Shown here in pieces: positions 32,507 through 41,735 of a stretch of 64,000 nt of DNA. Source of the DNA: Granulicella pectinivorans (GTDB taxonomy: Bacteria > Acidobacteriota > Terriglobia > Terriglobales > Acidobacteriaceae); NCBI RefSeq assembly GCF_900114625.1, contig NZ_FOZL01000001.1, positions 2,480,001 to 2,544,000 on the forward strand, read 5' to 3'. The notes beneath the pieces were generated by a model. It did no database searches. It was not told where the DNA came from and saw only the letters and a program-made list of their open reading frames with translations. Position 1 is the first letter of the stretch. Each line of letters begins with the position of its first letter. The position numbers and the translations under genes were made by a program.

Positions 32507-32906
32507 GTCTGCTGCCGTAATGATCTGGCCTGCCAAGTCGCGCTGGCCAACTGTTTGGCATCGACCCAATCCGTCTGCGGCTTTCCTCCGACACAGACAA
32601 AGACTCATCCGCTATCGGCATCGGTTTTCTCTGCGAGATCGAACGACTTCAAGTGGAACACCATGGCTAGCGGTGAGCTCTCAAAAAACAAACGATGATG
32701 CTACCTTTCCCTTCCGGGCTTTCTGCCATCAAACGAGGCGAACGTATCAATGGAGTGAAGCTGAAGCGTCTGATCGACGATGTTTCGTCTCGTCGGATGA
32801 ACAGGGTTTCCGCTCTGTGGAAAGAAAGTATCTTCGTGTGAGATTCAACAGGAGTGGCTTCTGCCGCTCCAAAGACCGTCGATCTACTGTGTGCTTCTGA
32901 ACGTCT
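32507..32906. other. Non-coding stretch after the FG-GAP gene
   Basis: About 400 bp with no recognisable protein in any frame. It could be the decayed 3' end of the FG-GAP gene, but no Ig-type remnant could be read. Confidence 0.35.
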
Positions 32907-32941
32907 AGCCGGGGGCATCCACAAGTCGGATGCCCCCGGCT
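32907..32941. terminator. Perfect 14-bp hairpin between convergent genes
   Basis: AGCCGGGGGCATCC (32907-32920) and GGATGCCCCCGGCT (32928-32941) with a 7-nt loop. It has no T-run but is very stable. It lies between the FG-GAP gene and the convergent TIGR03118 gene and can serve both. Confidence 0.65.
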
Positions 32942-32999
32942 GATGTGCAAATTGCATTGGGGGACAAGGAGTACAAGGGCGTTCGTCGGTTGCGAGCGA

Positions 33000-34670
33000 C
33001 TACTGAACGGTCAGGTTGACTGTAGATGTGTGACTCGTTGATCCAGAGGTTGCTGTGATCGTAACGGCCGATGTTCCGGCCGGAGTGGTGGTATCCGTAT
33101 AGGAGCAGCCCGTAAGTGTTGCTGCAGTCAATGCTGCGCCAACGAGCATGAGCATCCACTTGGTTGAGATCACAGTTTTCTTGCGTCCAGCCAAGAACAG
33201 AACCCAGGTGAACGGCATAAAGGCCAGCACTGAATAGGGGCTGTTGCCGGAGCGATGGAATGGAGCAACCTCGTTGCTGGCCTTATAGCCGCTTGTGGAG
33301 ATGGTGAGCGTCTCCGTGGCACTCGCGTTCGGCGTTACGGTCAGTGTCGGCGAACTGAACGTGCACGTCGAGTTAGCGGGAAGTCCGCTGCAAGCGAACG
33401 TGACTGGACCGCTGAAACCGTTGATCGGGGCTACTGCAAGGGTAAGTGTGGTGCTGGCATCGTTCGCAACAGTGGCCACGGAGGTTGAGGTGCTGAAGCC
33501 GAAGTTGGTGGTGCCGCCGGTGGCCGCGTTCTGGCTGATCGAGCCGAAGACACCGTGCGTCTCAGCGTCGAGACCCGCTGCAAAGTAGAGGGTGTTGCTG
33601 TCTCCGACGTTTGTGGAAGAGGGAGTGCTTGTAGCTGTACCTTTGCCAAAGACTAACTCCCAAAGGCCAACGTAGCTGTTGGTAGCGCCTGCGCCAGGAT
33701 ATTTATTGAGGATGGGAGATCCGCTGGCATCGGCGATCTGACCGAGATAAGCGTAGGTGTTCGGGTCGTAGACATTGATGAGACCGTCGCCGAGATTGCC
33801 GACGAGAAGGTCGCCACCATAGATGCCGAATCCTGCGGGAGCAAGTGCCATACCCCAGGGTGCATTCAGATTGCCGCCCGTGATAGCTCGCTTGATGAAG
33901 TTGCCATTGACATCGAAGACGCTGATGAAGCCGGTGTTGGTGCCAAGCGTCTCGCTGTAGGTGGTCGTCGACCGCAGCATATAGGTGACGTAGACCTGGC
34001 TGGAGATGATGTGGACGGCGTAGGGGGCATAGCCTGCAGGTACATTAGGATCGGTGAAGGAACCGGCGAGTGTGGTGGCCTTGAACGTCTGGTCATAGAC
34101 CTCCACGGAAGCACCCTTGCCAAAGTTGGTAGCTAGCAGGACGGTGCCCCCCGCGCTGGGGTCGAGTGCAATGTCTGTGTAGACGGCGCTCGCGGCGGAG
34201 TTGTCGATGGCTTTCAGCGAGATGTTGCCGCTGGAGAGTAGGCCGCCATTCCATCCCCAGATGGAGCCGTCCAACGAGGCGAAGAGGAAGCTGGCCTTCG
34301 AGTGGTTGGAGAGCACGAAGCCCGTCGTGGTATTGAAGACGGTTCCGGTGGGCTGACCGACGCCGGTGCCCTTCGCTGCCGGGATGGTTGCCTTGAACTG
34401 TATGGCACCGTTGGCAAAGTTGACGTAAGAGTATCCGGTAACAGCGGTATCGATCCAGAAGTCGTTGCCCAGGGAGATGCCCCATGGGTCGACGAAGCCA
34501 GCGTCGGTGGTGGTGGCGGGAACGTAACCGTCGGAGATGATGTTGGTGAGGCTGTAGCTGCCGGCTGTTTGGGCAATGCCGGAGGCGGCGGACAGGCTGA
34601 GGATGAGGACGACCGCGATCTTGAAGAGGAACGCAGAAAAGTTGAGAGTTACGGTGGCTTGGTTGGTCAT
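33000..34670 (-). CDS. TIGR03118-family protein with Ig and anchor-like tail
   Basis: 556 residues from ATG 34670 (GGAGG 7 bp upstream), with a signal peptide ending SAASGIAQ. Residues about 30-385 match the TIGR03118 family, a six-bladed-propeller-like secreted protein (DPWGISLGNDFWI, SKASFLFASLDGSIWGWN, YAPYAVHIISSQVYVTY, GGNLNAPWGMALAPAGFG, GDGLINVYD, YFAAGLDAETHGVFG). Then comes an Ig domain (FSGPVTFACSGLPANSTCTF). The tail has a hydrophobic segment, a basic GRKK, a second hydrophobic segment ending LTGCSY, and TPAGTSAVTITATSG with NLTVQ at the end. The function of the family is unknown. It lies downstream of the cupredoxin gene in the same direction, with a 116-bp gap. Confidence 0.85.
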   Translation of the reverse strand: MTNQATVTLNFSAFLFKIAVVLILSLSAASGIAQTAGSYSLTNIISDGYVPATTTDAGFVDPWGISLGNDFWIDTAVTGYSYVNFANGAIQFKATIPAAKGTGVGQPTGTVFNTTTGFVLSNHSKASFLFASLDGSIWGWNGGLLSSGNISLKAIDNSAASAVYTDIALDPSAGGTVLLATNFGKGASVEVYDQTFKATTLAGSFTDPNVPAGYAPYAVHIISSQVYVTYMLRSTTTYSETLGTNTGFISVFDVNGNFIKRAITGGNLNAPWGMALAPAGFGIYGGDLLVGNLGDGLINVYDPNTYAYLGQIADASGSPILNKYPGAGATNSYVGLWELVFGKGTATSTPSSTNVGDSNTLYFAAGLDAETHGVFGSISQNAATGGTTNFGFSTSTSVATVANDASTTLTLAVAPINGFSGPVTFACSGLPANSTCTFSSPTLTVTPNASATETLTISTSGYKASNEVAPFHRSGNSPYSVLAFMPFTWVLFLAGRKKTVISTKWMLMLVGAALTAATLTGCSYTDTTTPAGTSAVTITATSGSTSHTSTVNLTVQ

Positions 34671-34786
34671 TGGCAGTCCTCCGGGAGTAAGTCGCCAGAC
34701 GCACAGGCTTGGCTCGACTCTCAAAGTAGAACCGCCGCAGAGGGGAGTTGTCAGGAGAATGTCTCTAGCTTGTCATTTGTTTTCCT

Positions 34787-35542
34787 TCAATAAGGAGAGC
34801 CTTCTGGGTGTTGCGAATAGGGCTTTCCGAATTTGTCAGTGTGTGCCTGTTGCGGCTGAAGTCGAATCTCGATCAGGCCAGCATCGGTATTCCCTGCGTC
34901 CACCTTGAGACGGCGCGATGCCTTCTCGAGGCTCGTCGCGGTTGCGCCTTCCACCCATACCTTGAGCAGGTACGCTCCCGGGGGCACCTGGTGCATCTCG
35001 ATCGACGCCTGTGTCGCGAGCGCGAAGTAGGGCGTTGACACCGACACGATGACGGCCCCCATCTCCGGATGGATGTTGCAGAAGATGTAGGAGACGCCCT
35101 CGCGGTTGAAGGGTACTGAATGTGTCGCGCCTGTTTCGTACAGACCGAGATCGAACCGGCGACCATTGAAAAGAGAGAACACGTTATGGAAAAACGGGTC
35201 GCGGTTGGGGAAGGATACGAGGCTGCCAGTGGGAATCACCAGAAGATGCGGTTGGAACATCTTGTCCTTCTGAACCATCTGGAAACTCTTGCCAGACCCC
35301 AGCTTGACGCTAGGATTCATTTGTCCTTCCGCGCCGACCGGAGAGAGCCAGAGCACTACCGGAGCGTTGGCCGAAGGCGCGAGCAATTTTCCGTCGGCTC
35401 CTCTCACTGTGAAGTGGAAGGTAACATCGGCATTCCTCTGGGCGGCTGCAGGATGCGCAAGGATGCTGGCTATGAGGACGAATGCCAGCAGAACCTGTAC
35501 GCTCCGGCGATAGATATTCACTGTTCTACGAGTGTGCGGCAT
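34787..35542 (-). CDS. Secreted cupredoxin-like protein
   Basis: 251 residues with a signal peptide ending AHPAAAQ near 35. A plastocyanin/methylamine-utilisation-like copper domain spans about 85-170. The four ligands of a type 1 copper site are visible: His119 (FFHNVFS), Cys155, His158 and Met161 (FCNIHPEM). A CarboxypepD-like strand block follows (VPPGAYLLKVWVEGAT). It would carry electrons in the periplasm. It follows the porin gene by 18 bp on the minus strand and is therefore probably in the porin/kinase/regulator operon. Confidence 0.82.
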   Translation of the reverse strand: MPHTRRTVNIYRRSVQVLLAFVLIASILAHPAAAQRNADVTFHFTVRGADGKLLAPSANAPVVLWLSPVGAEGQMNPSVKLGSGKSFQMVQKDKMFQPHLLVIPTGSLVSFPNRDPFFHNVFSLFNGRRFDLGLYETGATHSVPFNREGVSYIFCNIHPEMGAVIVSVSTPYFALATQASIEMHQVPPGAYLLKVWVEGATATSLEKASRRLKVDAGNTDAGLIEIRLQPQQAHTDKFGKPYSQHPEGSPY

Positions 35543-35560
35543 GATCGGACTGCTCCAAGA

Positions 35561-37123
35561 CTAAAACTGGTAGCCAAAAGTTAGCGTATAGATGTTGGAG
35601 ATGTTGGCGCTCCCGAAGATGGGCCAGCTTTGCAGACGGCGATACTCGGGCGAGATGATGATGGAGGACCACGGACGGAATATCAGGTTTCCGACGATAC
35701 TGCGGTTGCGGGCGTAGAAGAAGATAGGAACGGCACCCGAGAGAGGGACCGAGGTGCGCAGTTCGTTGCCTGATGCAGAGTCCTGGCCGATGGAAGCATT
35801 GGCATGCAGCGTGGAGGATAGCTGGTAGTGCAACTCCAGCCAGCCGCCTTCGGCATCGAGCGAACGGAGATAGGTCGCCGTGCTGTTCGGAAAGCTGTAG
35901 GTCACGACGTTGCGATACGCACCACCGCCGAGGTCGCCAAGGCCCCGGCCCCGGTAAAGCTCGCCGGAAATGCGCAGCCTTGTGCTGAGGGGAATCAGCC
36001 AGTCGGCTGTCGTCGCCCAGGTGTCGACGCGCTGGTTGCCTTTGTAGTCTTGTTTGCCATACATGCCGCCGATGCCAAGTTCAAAATGATGTTGATCCCT
36101 GCCGTAACTGTAGGCGAGGCGTGTCTCATAGGTAGGCTGGCCGGACGCTTCTCCCGCACCTGCGGTTCGCTGTGTAAGGTTGGCCGCAGCATTTAGAGTT
36201 TGCGTATCGAGCAGACCTAGCTGCAGGGTGAAAGCGCGGTCGGTATTCCGCAATCCGAATGTATGCGTCCACAGGAATTGTGGTGCCCATGTCCAAAGAT
36301 TTCCCGACCAGGCCAGCGAAGGCTGGGCGATTGTGGCGAAGGACTCGGGGGAATGTGGCGAGATCAGAGGTGTGTCGTAGTTGGCCTCAAGCCTGTCATG
36401 GGCCCAGGCGGCAGTGATCGCTGCCGTACGGAGGCGGACTGTGCCCGCTGGGCCACTCGCAGCCGCACCGGTGACTCCGCCAAAAAAGTCCATGCTGACG
36501 CGAGCGCTTGTCTGCGCGCCGCCCAAGATGGGCCCGGTCCCTTCGAGGCCGAGAATCGTCTGACGCAGGCTCGCACCCGTGCTGATATTGCTTCCTGTTG
36601 CGCTTGGAAGGAGTGCGCTGCTGGGTAGGTCAGTTTGGTCGACTGTACCTTGATTGACGAAGGAGTTGAACAGCACCAATCCTGTCAGGCGCACCGGCAT
36701 TCGGGATGAGCTCTCCACCTTGGTCTGTTGCTGCTGGGCCGATGCAGACTTCAGGACGTCAAGATCTTCCGAAATTTCTGAGGAGGGCTCATTTGATTCG
36801 TCAGCGGCTTTTGCCGATGGCGGCACGGGGTCTGTGCTGGGCTGGTGGTGCGTATCTTTGAGAGCCAAAACCGCGCGCAGACGATCGATCTCCGCCTGCA
36901 TCTGCTGAATCTGCTGCTGGGACCGCTCTACCTCCTGCTGCGTTGCGTGCAGGGCAACAGAGAGCTTCTCCAACTGCTCAGAAATTGACGGATCCGTTGC
37001 ACTCTGCATTTGTGCCGTCCCAGGAAGAGATGTCAGCAGGCATAGGAGTGAAGCGAGCAAAATTGCAAAAACATGGATCGCGGAAGACTTCCTGCAATGG
37101 CTCTTCGCCGGAATAAAGATCAT
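35561..37123 (-). CDS. Outer-membrane porin-like beta barrel with N-terminal coiled coil
   Basis: 520 residues with a signal peptide (ILLASLLCLLTSLPGTAQ). Residues about 45-88 are a coiled coil rich in Gln and Glu (LEKLSVALHATQQEVERSQ and QQIQQMQAEIDRLRAVL). A Ser/Pro/Glu linker follows, then from about 140 alternating beta strands of a barrel, ending in a C-terminal aromatic (NIYTLTFGYQF), the usual Bam signal. The coiled coil plus barrel resembles trimeric porins of the phosphate-selective or SLH type. The substrate is unknown. Its start overlaps the kinase stop by 4 bp, so it is coupled to the two-component system. Confidence 0.78.
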   Translation of the reverse strand: MIFIPAKSHCRKSSAIHVFAILLASLLCLLTSLPGTAQMQSATDPSISEQLEKLSVALHATQQEVERSQQQIQQMQAEIDRLRAVLALKDTHHQPSTDPVPPSAKAADESNEPSSEISEDLDVLKSASAQQQQTKVESSSRMPVRLTGLVLFNSFVNQGTVDQTDLPSSALLPSATGSNISTGASLRQTILGLEGTGPILGGAQTSARVSMDFFGGVTGAAASGPAGTVRLRTAAITAAWAHDRLEANYDTPLISPHSPESFATIAQPSLAWSGNLWTWAPQFLWTHTFGLRNTDRAFTLQLGLLDTQTLNAAANLTQRTAGAGEASGQPTYETRLAYSYGRDQHHFELGIGGMYGKQDYKGNQRVDTWATTADWLIPLSTRLRISGELYRGRGLGDLGGGAYRNVVTYSFPNSTATYLRSLDAEGGWLELHYQLSSTLHANASIGQDSASGNELRTSVPLSGAVPIFFYARNRSIVGNLIFRPWSSIIISPEYRRLQSWPIFGSANISNIYTLTFGYQF

Positions 37124-38940
37124 GGCTTGACTCCCAAAGAGGCTTCGCCTGCGAGCACACTGGGCATGACTGGCTCAGATGGGATCAACATGAAAAACTC
37201 AGTCTGCCAGCCAGCAGCGCAGTCTTCGACCCGACGCATTCCCGCTCTTCCTCCGTGGGCATCCACAATGCGCTTTACCAGTGCCAGGCCAAGACCGATG
37301 CCGCTCTCTTTGCCTGCGCTGACGAATGGCTCAAAGAGGTGAAGCGCGATCTCCTCGCGCACACCTTCTCCATTATCGAGGATCCGGATGGCGGCGAACG
37401 TGTTTCCGTTCTGCTCGATCTCCTGCTGTATGGTGATGTTGATCGTTGGCGGTGAAGAGGATCGCCGTGCCGCCTGACACGCGTTGAGAAGCAGGTTATA
37501 GACCGCACGCTGAAGCTCCTTCCCGTCGATGTATCCTGCCAACTCCGCAAGATCGCCGACTCGGATTGCGACTCCGCGCGCGTCCGGATGCGGTTGAAGC
37601 ATGGCCAGGGCGCGTCGTGCTGCGGCAGTGATTGAGTCCGGTGCAAGCTGCACCGCGATGCCTGTTCGGCTGAATGTCAGGATCGCATCCAGCAGCTCCG
37701 TCATGCCGCGGGCCGATTCTGTAATCTCGCCGAGCAGCTCTGTTCGTTCCCCACGCGGGAGGTTCTTTGTAGAGAGAAACTCCGCATTCGCGTAAATAGG
37801 CGAAAGATAGTGGCGCAGATCATGCGAGATGGAACTGGCCAGACGACCGATGGTGGCTTGTCGCTCACCCTCGATCAGCTTGACCTGGCTGGAAAGCACT
37901 TCAGCGTGCATCTTCTCAAAAGCCTCGCGGAGTTCGCGCAACTCGTGTGGGCCTGTTGCCGGCACGGTAGCGAAGGTCTCCCCGCGCGCCATCTGCCGCG
38001 TACTGCGAAGCAGGCCATCCAGCGGTCGAGTGACAGTTCCCGCAAGTGCAAGCGCCATGCCGCCACCGACCAACAGAAGCAACAAGCCGATCGCCAGGAT
38101 GCCGCCGTTGAGCTGTCGCAGCAATGCCCTCTTCTCTTTGTCCGATTGCAACAGGACGAGATAGATCGGCGGCGTCGTGTCCGTTGCGCCTTGAAGTTGA
38201 ATCGAAGAGGACAGATAGCTCTCATCTCCGGACTTCAAGGTATGCGGAGTATCGTTCGTCGAAAGGTTTGCCGTGATTGCCGTGGCCAGATCTCTTGCTT
38301 GTGTAGCGTCCAATGTTGAGGCAATTAACCTGTCAGACGTTGCGAAGATCACCTGCCCAGCAGGGGACCGTCCGATCATGGTGGCCAGACGATCGTTCAA
38401 CTCGTACCCGGTACTGACATAACCCAAAACGCGGCGTTGCTCTCCGGTTGCGAACGAGATAGGTTCTGTAGCTACCTCAAACAGGCGCCCGGAACTGAGC
38501 ATGAGCGTGGTCCGGTAGGGTGTGTCGCGGGCGCGGTCCAGGGCCGGCGCGCAGTCGTCTACCGCGAGAGAGTGGCCCTTGGAGTAGACCGCAAGGACAG
38601 TCCCGTCCGGACGCATCAGCGCAAAGATGTCGCTGCCGCTGGTTTGCCAGAACGTCTTGCCAGCGTCCACGATGGTCGCTTGGTCGTTCGTCGTCATCAA
38701 AGCCTTTAGGCTGGGCAGTTCCGACAGGAGGGCCGTCTGGCGCAACAGAAGATCTTGCCTTTGTTGTTCGACTGCCTGAAAGGTGTCGCGAGAACGAGCC
38801 ATCTCCGCCAGGGAGGTGCGCCCGATTTGACGGTTGACGGTAAAGCTGGCCAGCAGCAGGAACAGAGCGGTCATCACAACCACGATGGCGAGCAGGACGA
38901 AGAACAGACTTTGCCGAATACCTGGTCTTCCGCGTCTCAT
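37120..38940 (-). CDS. Membrane sensor histidine kinase with HAMP domain
   Basis: About 606 residues from ATG 38940; this start leaves a 34-bp gap to the regulator gene and has GGAG just upstream, whereas the longest frame would overlap it. Two membrane helices (SLFFVLLAIVVVMTALFLLLASF and GILAIGLLLLLVGGGMALALA) enclose a periplasmic sensor of about 260 residues. Then come HAMP, the phosphoacceptor block SISHDLRHYLSP (His373), an N box NLLLNACQAA, DNGEGVREE and GIGLGLALVKRIVDAHGG. The stimulus is unknown. It is in an operon between the regulator and the porin/cupredoxin genes, which are its likely targets. Confidence 0.9.
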   Translation of the reverse strand: MRRGRPGIRQSLFFVLLAIVVVMTALFLLLASFTVNRQIGRTSLAEMARSRDTFQAVEQQRQDLLLRQTALLSELPSLKALMTTNDQATIVDAGKTFWQTSGSDIFALMRPDGTVLAVYSKGHSLAVDDCAPALDRARDTPYRTTLMLSSGRLFEVATEPISFATGEQRRVLGYVSTGYELNDRLATMIGRSPAGQVIFATSDRLIASTLDATQARDLATAITANLSTNDTPHTLKSGDESYLSSSIQLQGATDTTPPIYLVLLQSDKEKRALLRQLNGGILAIGLLLLLVGGGMALALAGTVTRPLDGLLRSTRQMARGETFATVPATGPHELRELREAFEKMHAEVLSSQVKLIEGERQATIGRLASSISHDLRHYLSPIYANAEFLSTKNLPRGERTELLGEITESARGMTELLDAILTFSRTGIAVQLAPDSITAAARRALAMLQPHPDARGVAIRVGDLAELAGYIDGKELQRAVYNLLLNACQAARRSSSPPTINITIQQEIEQNGNTFAAIRILDNGEGVREEIALHLFEPFVSAGKESGIGLGLALVKRIVDAHGGRAGMRRVEDCAAGWQTEFFMLIPSEPVMPSVLAGEASLGVKP

Positions 38941-38974
38941 CGCGCTCCAATCCTCAATCGCTTGCAATCTCCGC

Positions 38975-39664
38975 TCAGCCTTCAGGAACGAACTTATAGC
39001 CTGCACCATGAATCGTTCTCAGATAACGAGGCTCGGTCGGATTCGTTTCCAGTTTTTGTCGCAACTTCAAGACTTGATTATCCACGGTTCTTGTCGTCGG
39101 GTAGGATTCGTATCCCCAAACGTCGGCCAACAGCTGCTGGCGCGAGATGACCCGCATGGGGTTCTCTAAGAAGTATCGCAGCAGCTTGAACTCCTGCGCT
39201 GTCAGATTTACCGGCCTTCCGGATCGCAATACTTCCATCTGCTCCAGATCGACTGTGACATCTCCAAAGCCTTTGAATGCCGCTGGCCTCACCCCCATGC
39301 GGCTGCTTCGACGGATGGCTGCCTGGACCCTTGCCAGAAGCTCTCGCGGGCTGAATGGCTTGGTCATATAGTCGTCCGCGCCGATCTCCAGCAGCAGAAC
39401 TTTGTCGGCCACCTCGCTCACGGCGCTCAAGATAATGACCGGCAGATTCGGATGTTGTTCTTTGAGGCTGCGGCATATGTCGCGACCTGAGATCTTCGGA
39501 AGCATCAGGTCGAGAACGACTGCTTCTACCCCAGGCGCGCTCGTCGCGTCTTTGGCACGCAGACCGTCATGCAAGACGTGGACGTCATAGTTCTCTCCTT
39601 CAAATAGACGGCGCAGCGTCTTTTGAATACGACTGTCGTCTTCAATCACCACAATGATGCCCAT
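38975..39664 (-). CDS. OmpR/PhoB-family response regulator
   Basis: 229 residues. Receiver domain 1-120 with acidic pocket EDD (8-10), phosphoacceptor Asp52 (VVLDLMLP) and the Lys in YMTKPFSPRELLARV. Winged helix about 130-228 with FKLLRYFLENPMRVISRQQLL, TVDNQVLKLRQKLE and RTIHGAGYKFVPEG. It is the first gene of a minus-strand cluster with kinase, porin and cupredoxin, so it probably controls this cluster. Confidence 0.93.
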   Translation of the reverse strand: MGIIVVIEDDSRIQKTLRRLFEGENYDVHVLHDGLRAKDATSAPGVEAVVLDLMLPKISGRDICRSLKEQHPNLPVIILSAVSEVADKVLLLEIGADDYMTKPFSPRELLARVQAAIRRSSRMGVRPAAFKGFGDVTVDLEQMEVLRSGRPVNLTAQEFKLLRYFLENPMRVISRQQLLADVWGYESYPTTRTVDNQVLKLRQKLETNPTEPRYLRTIHGAGYKFVPEG

Positions 39665-39933
39665 AGCTAGATATTATCGGACAGATTCAGATTGTATTGA
39701 TATCGGTACGGCCAATGAGACCACGAAGTGCCAAGACCCTGGTTGGCCTATCTATGCCTCTAAGACCTCGCACTTGAAGCGGGAAGCCATGCGGTCAACC
39801 GTCGTTGATGTGTCTGTTTCTATAAGTTGCGGGAAAGTCAAAACCGAAAGATCCAGAGTGTTAGGAAGCGGTCAAGAAACGACAGCTTCTTGCGGGCGGC
39901 AGGGGCGCATACCCGTCCCTGGGTAGTGGCCGC

Positions 39934-40353
39934 TCACATCAAGCAAGCCTCGTAGGATTCGCTGACAGTGATAGGCGAGGGTGCGCCATCGAGAAGGGCA
40001 TACTTTGCTGGGGAGCAACAGGCCTTTTTAAGCCGAGCGTTGTCAGCCTGCATCGTCTTTTCTTCCCGCAACCAGCCGAGTGTCTGCTTCAGGACTTGCG
40101 TCGCTCCGATGTTCGGAGGCATGACAATTCGATAGTGCACTCACTTTCCCTCTCGTCTAGCCGCAACGATACCAGCGTTGCGAAGGTAGGCCAGATGCCG
40201 GGAAATCTTCGGCTGAGGCCCACCAGGAATCACCACGAAATAGCAGACACAGATCTCCTGATCGCCCATCAGGTTGAGCAGCCGAAGCCGCGTATTGTCT
40301 CCGACGGCCTGAAAGAAGCGCTCCATATCGAACGGTGCTGTTCTCGTTGCCAT
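39934..40353 (-). pseudogene. arsR: arsR-type repressor with one in-frame stop
   Basis: 140 codons in one frame that match ArsR-family repressors of arsM operons: FDMERFFQAVGDNTRLRLLNLMGDQEICVCYFV, PQPKISRHLAYLRNAGIVAARREGK, stop, then HYRIVMPPNIGATQVLKQTLGWLREEK and a tail with CC (KKACCSP). The single lesion is TGA at 40143-40141 where the family normally has Trp (EGKWMHYR). The resulting 70-residue product keeps the recognition helix but loses the beta wing and dimer helix. Divergent from the broken arsM. Confidence 0.88.
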
Positions 40354-40429
40354 CCTTTACTTATACGCATCCACGAATATATTGGCGATGCACATAGTCG
40401 CCAAAGCAAGTATGTTCACGGAGACGGTC

Positions 40430-41321
40430 ATGGCAGAAGGGATATTGGATTCGGTTCGATTAAAGTACGGGTCGGTGGCGGAGAGCAGTCTTTCCAACGA
40501 TCATGCAGGTGTGAAGGCCATTGCGGAAGTCTTAGGCTACTCGGCGGAGGAACTGACTTCGATTCCTGCTAAGGCCAACATGGGGCTGTCCTGTGGCAAT
40601 TCGACTGCCACAGCTCGCATTTGAACTGGTGAGGTCGTCGTCGATCTAGGCTCTGGCGGTGGGCTCGATGTATTTCTGACGTCGAAGATGGTTGGTCCCT
40701 CCGGTCGCGCTATCGGCATCGACATGACCGCAGCAATGATTGACCGAGCGAGGAAGAAATGCTCACTCGAGCGGCTTCACCAATGTTGAGTTTTACCATT
40801 CCAAGATTGACCAGATTCCATTGCCCGACTCTTCCCTGGATTGTGTGATCTCGAACTGCATTCTGAGTCTCGCTCCCGATAAGCCCGCCGTCTTCCGAGA
40901 GATAGCCCGCGTCCTCAAACCCGGTGGTCGAGTGGCTGTCAGTGAGATCGCCCTAAAGCACGAACTGCCCGAGGCCGTGGGGAGGAGCATGGCCGCGTAT
41001 GTCGGCTGTATCGCCGGCGCCATCTTGATAGAAGCCTACCGTTCCGGCCTGAGCGGGGCCAGACTCGAACACATTCAAATCGTCGAGAACGGGGCTGACT
41101 TGAACGCCTACGCCAAGTTAGAGAACCATACCGGATGCTGCTCACCCAGTATGGACCCAGGAAGTCCCTTCCGGGTCGTGTCGGAGCTTTGCTGCGTCCC
41201 AGCCACTGCGTCACTGTCTTCATTTCACGATGAACTTGCAAAGCTGCTTTCGCAGTATGACATCAACGCTGCAGCCGTCAGCGTGAGGGTCTATGCGATA
41301 AAGCCCGTGACGACAGCATGA
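40430..41321 (+). pseudogene. arsM: Broken arsenite methyltransferase gene
   Basis: Reads as ArsM in two frames. The first part has AESSLSNDHAGVKAIAEVLG and KANMGLSCGNSTATA, then an in-frame TGA at 40622-40624 just before GEVVVDLGSGGGLDVFL (SAM-binding loop). A one-base insertion near 40755 (RARKK then AHSSGFTNVEF) moves the rest to another frame: DCVISNCILSLAPDKPAVFREI, RVLKPGGRVAVSEIAL and AAYVGCIAGAI. The arsenite-binding Cys positions are still recognisable. ArsM would convert arsenite to volatile methylarsenicals; this copy cannot be made as one protein. Confidence 0.88.
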
Positions 41322-41337
41322 AGGTTACGAAAAACCG

Positions 41338-41735
41338 ATGAAAAGAGTTATCTTCGCTTGTGTTCATAACGCCGGACGCTCGCAAATGGCTAAAGCGTTT
41401 TAACGCGCTAGCCGATAGGTCAAAGGCGGAGGCTGTTTCTGCGGGTACGGAGCAGGCTTGAGTATTCATCCCGAGGTTGTCGCCGCGATGTAGGAGGTCG
41501 GCGTAGACCTCAGTCATGCCAAGCCTCAGTGGTTGACCGAGGAACTTGCCAAGGGAAGATCATTGCTCATTACGATGGGTTGCGGTGACGAGTGGCCTTA
41601 CGTTCTTGGGCTTCGGCGGGCGACTGGCCATTACGCGACCCGAAGGGGCTACCCATGGACGAATTGTGGCTCATCCGCGACGAAATCAAAGGACAGATGC
41701 AAGATCTATTGCAAAACGAATCTCTCAACTTCTAA
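41338..41735 (+). pseudogene. arsC: Broken arsenate reductase gene (LMW-phosphatase type)
   Basis: Starts intact: MKRVIFACVHNAGRSQMAKAF contains the P-loop CxxxAGRS. A frameshift at 41400 follows (next frame NALADRSKAEAVSAGTE), another near 41455, and then IHPEVVAAM, a TAG, EVGVDLSHAKPQWLTEELAKG and LLITMGCGDEWPYV, where the family usually has a second Cys (CGDxCP) now Trp. A last shift gives DWPLRDPKGLPMDELWLIRDEI. At least four lesions, so certainly dead. Third member of the arsenic cluster. Confidence 0.85.

Noticed and set aside
40141..40624. TGA codons in arsR and arsM as recoding (selenocysteine or TGA-Trp)
   Set aside because: The same cluster also has frameshifts and TAA/TAG stops, and intact genes throughout the window use TGA as a stop. 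Ordinary decay explains it.
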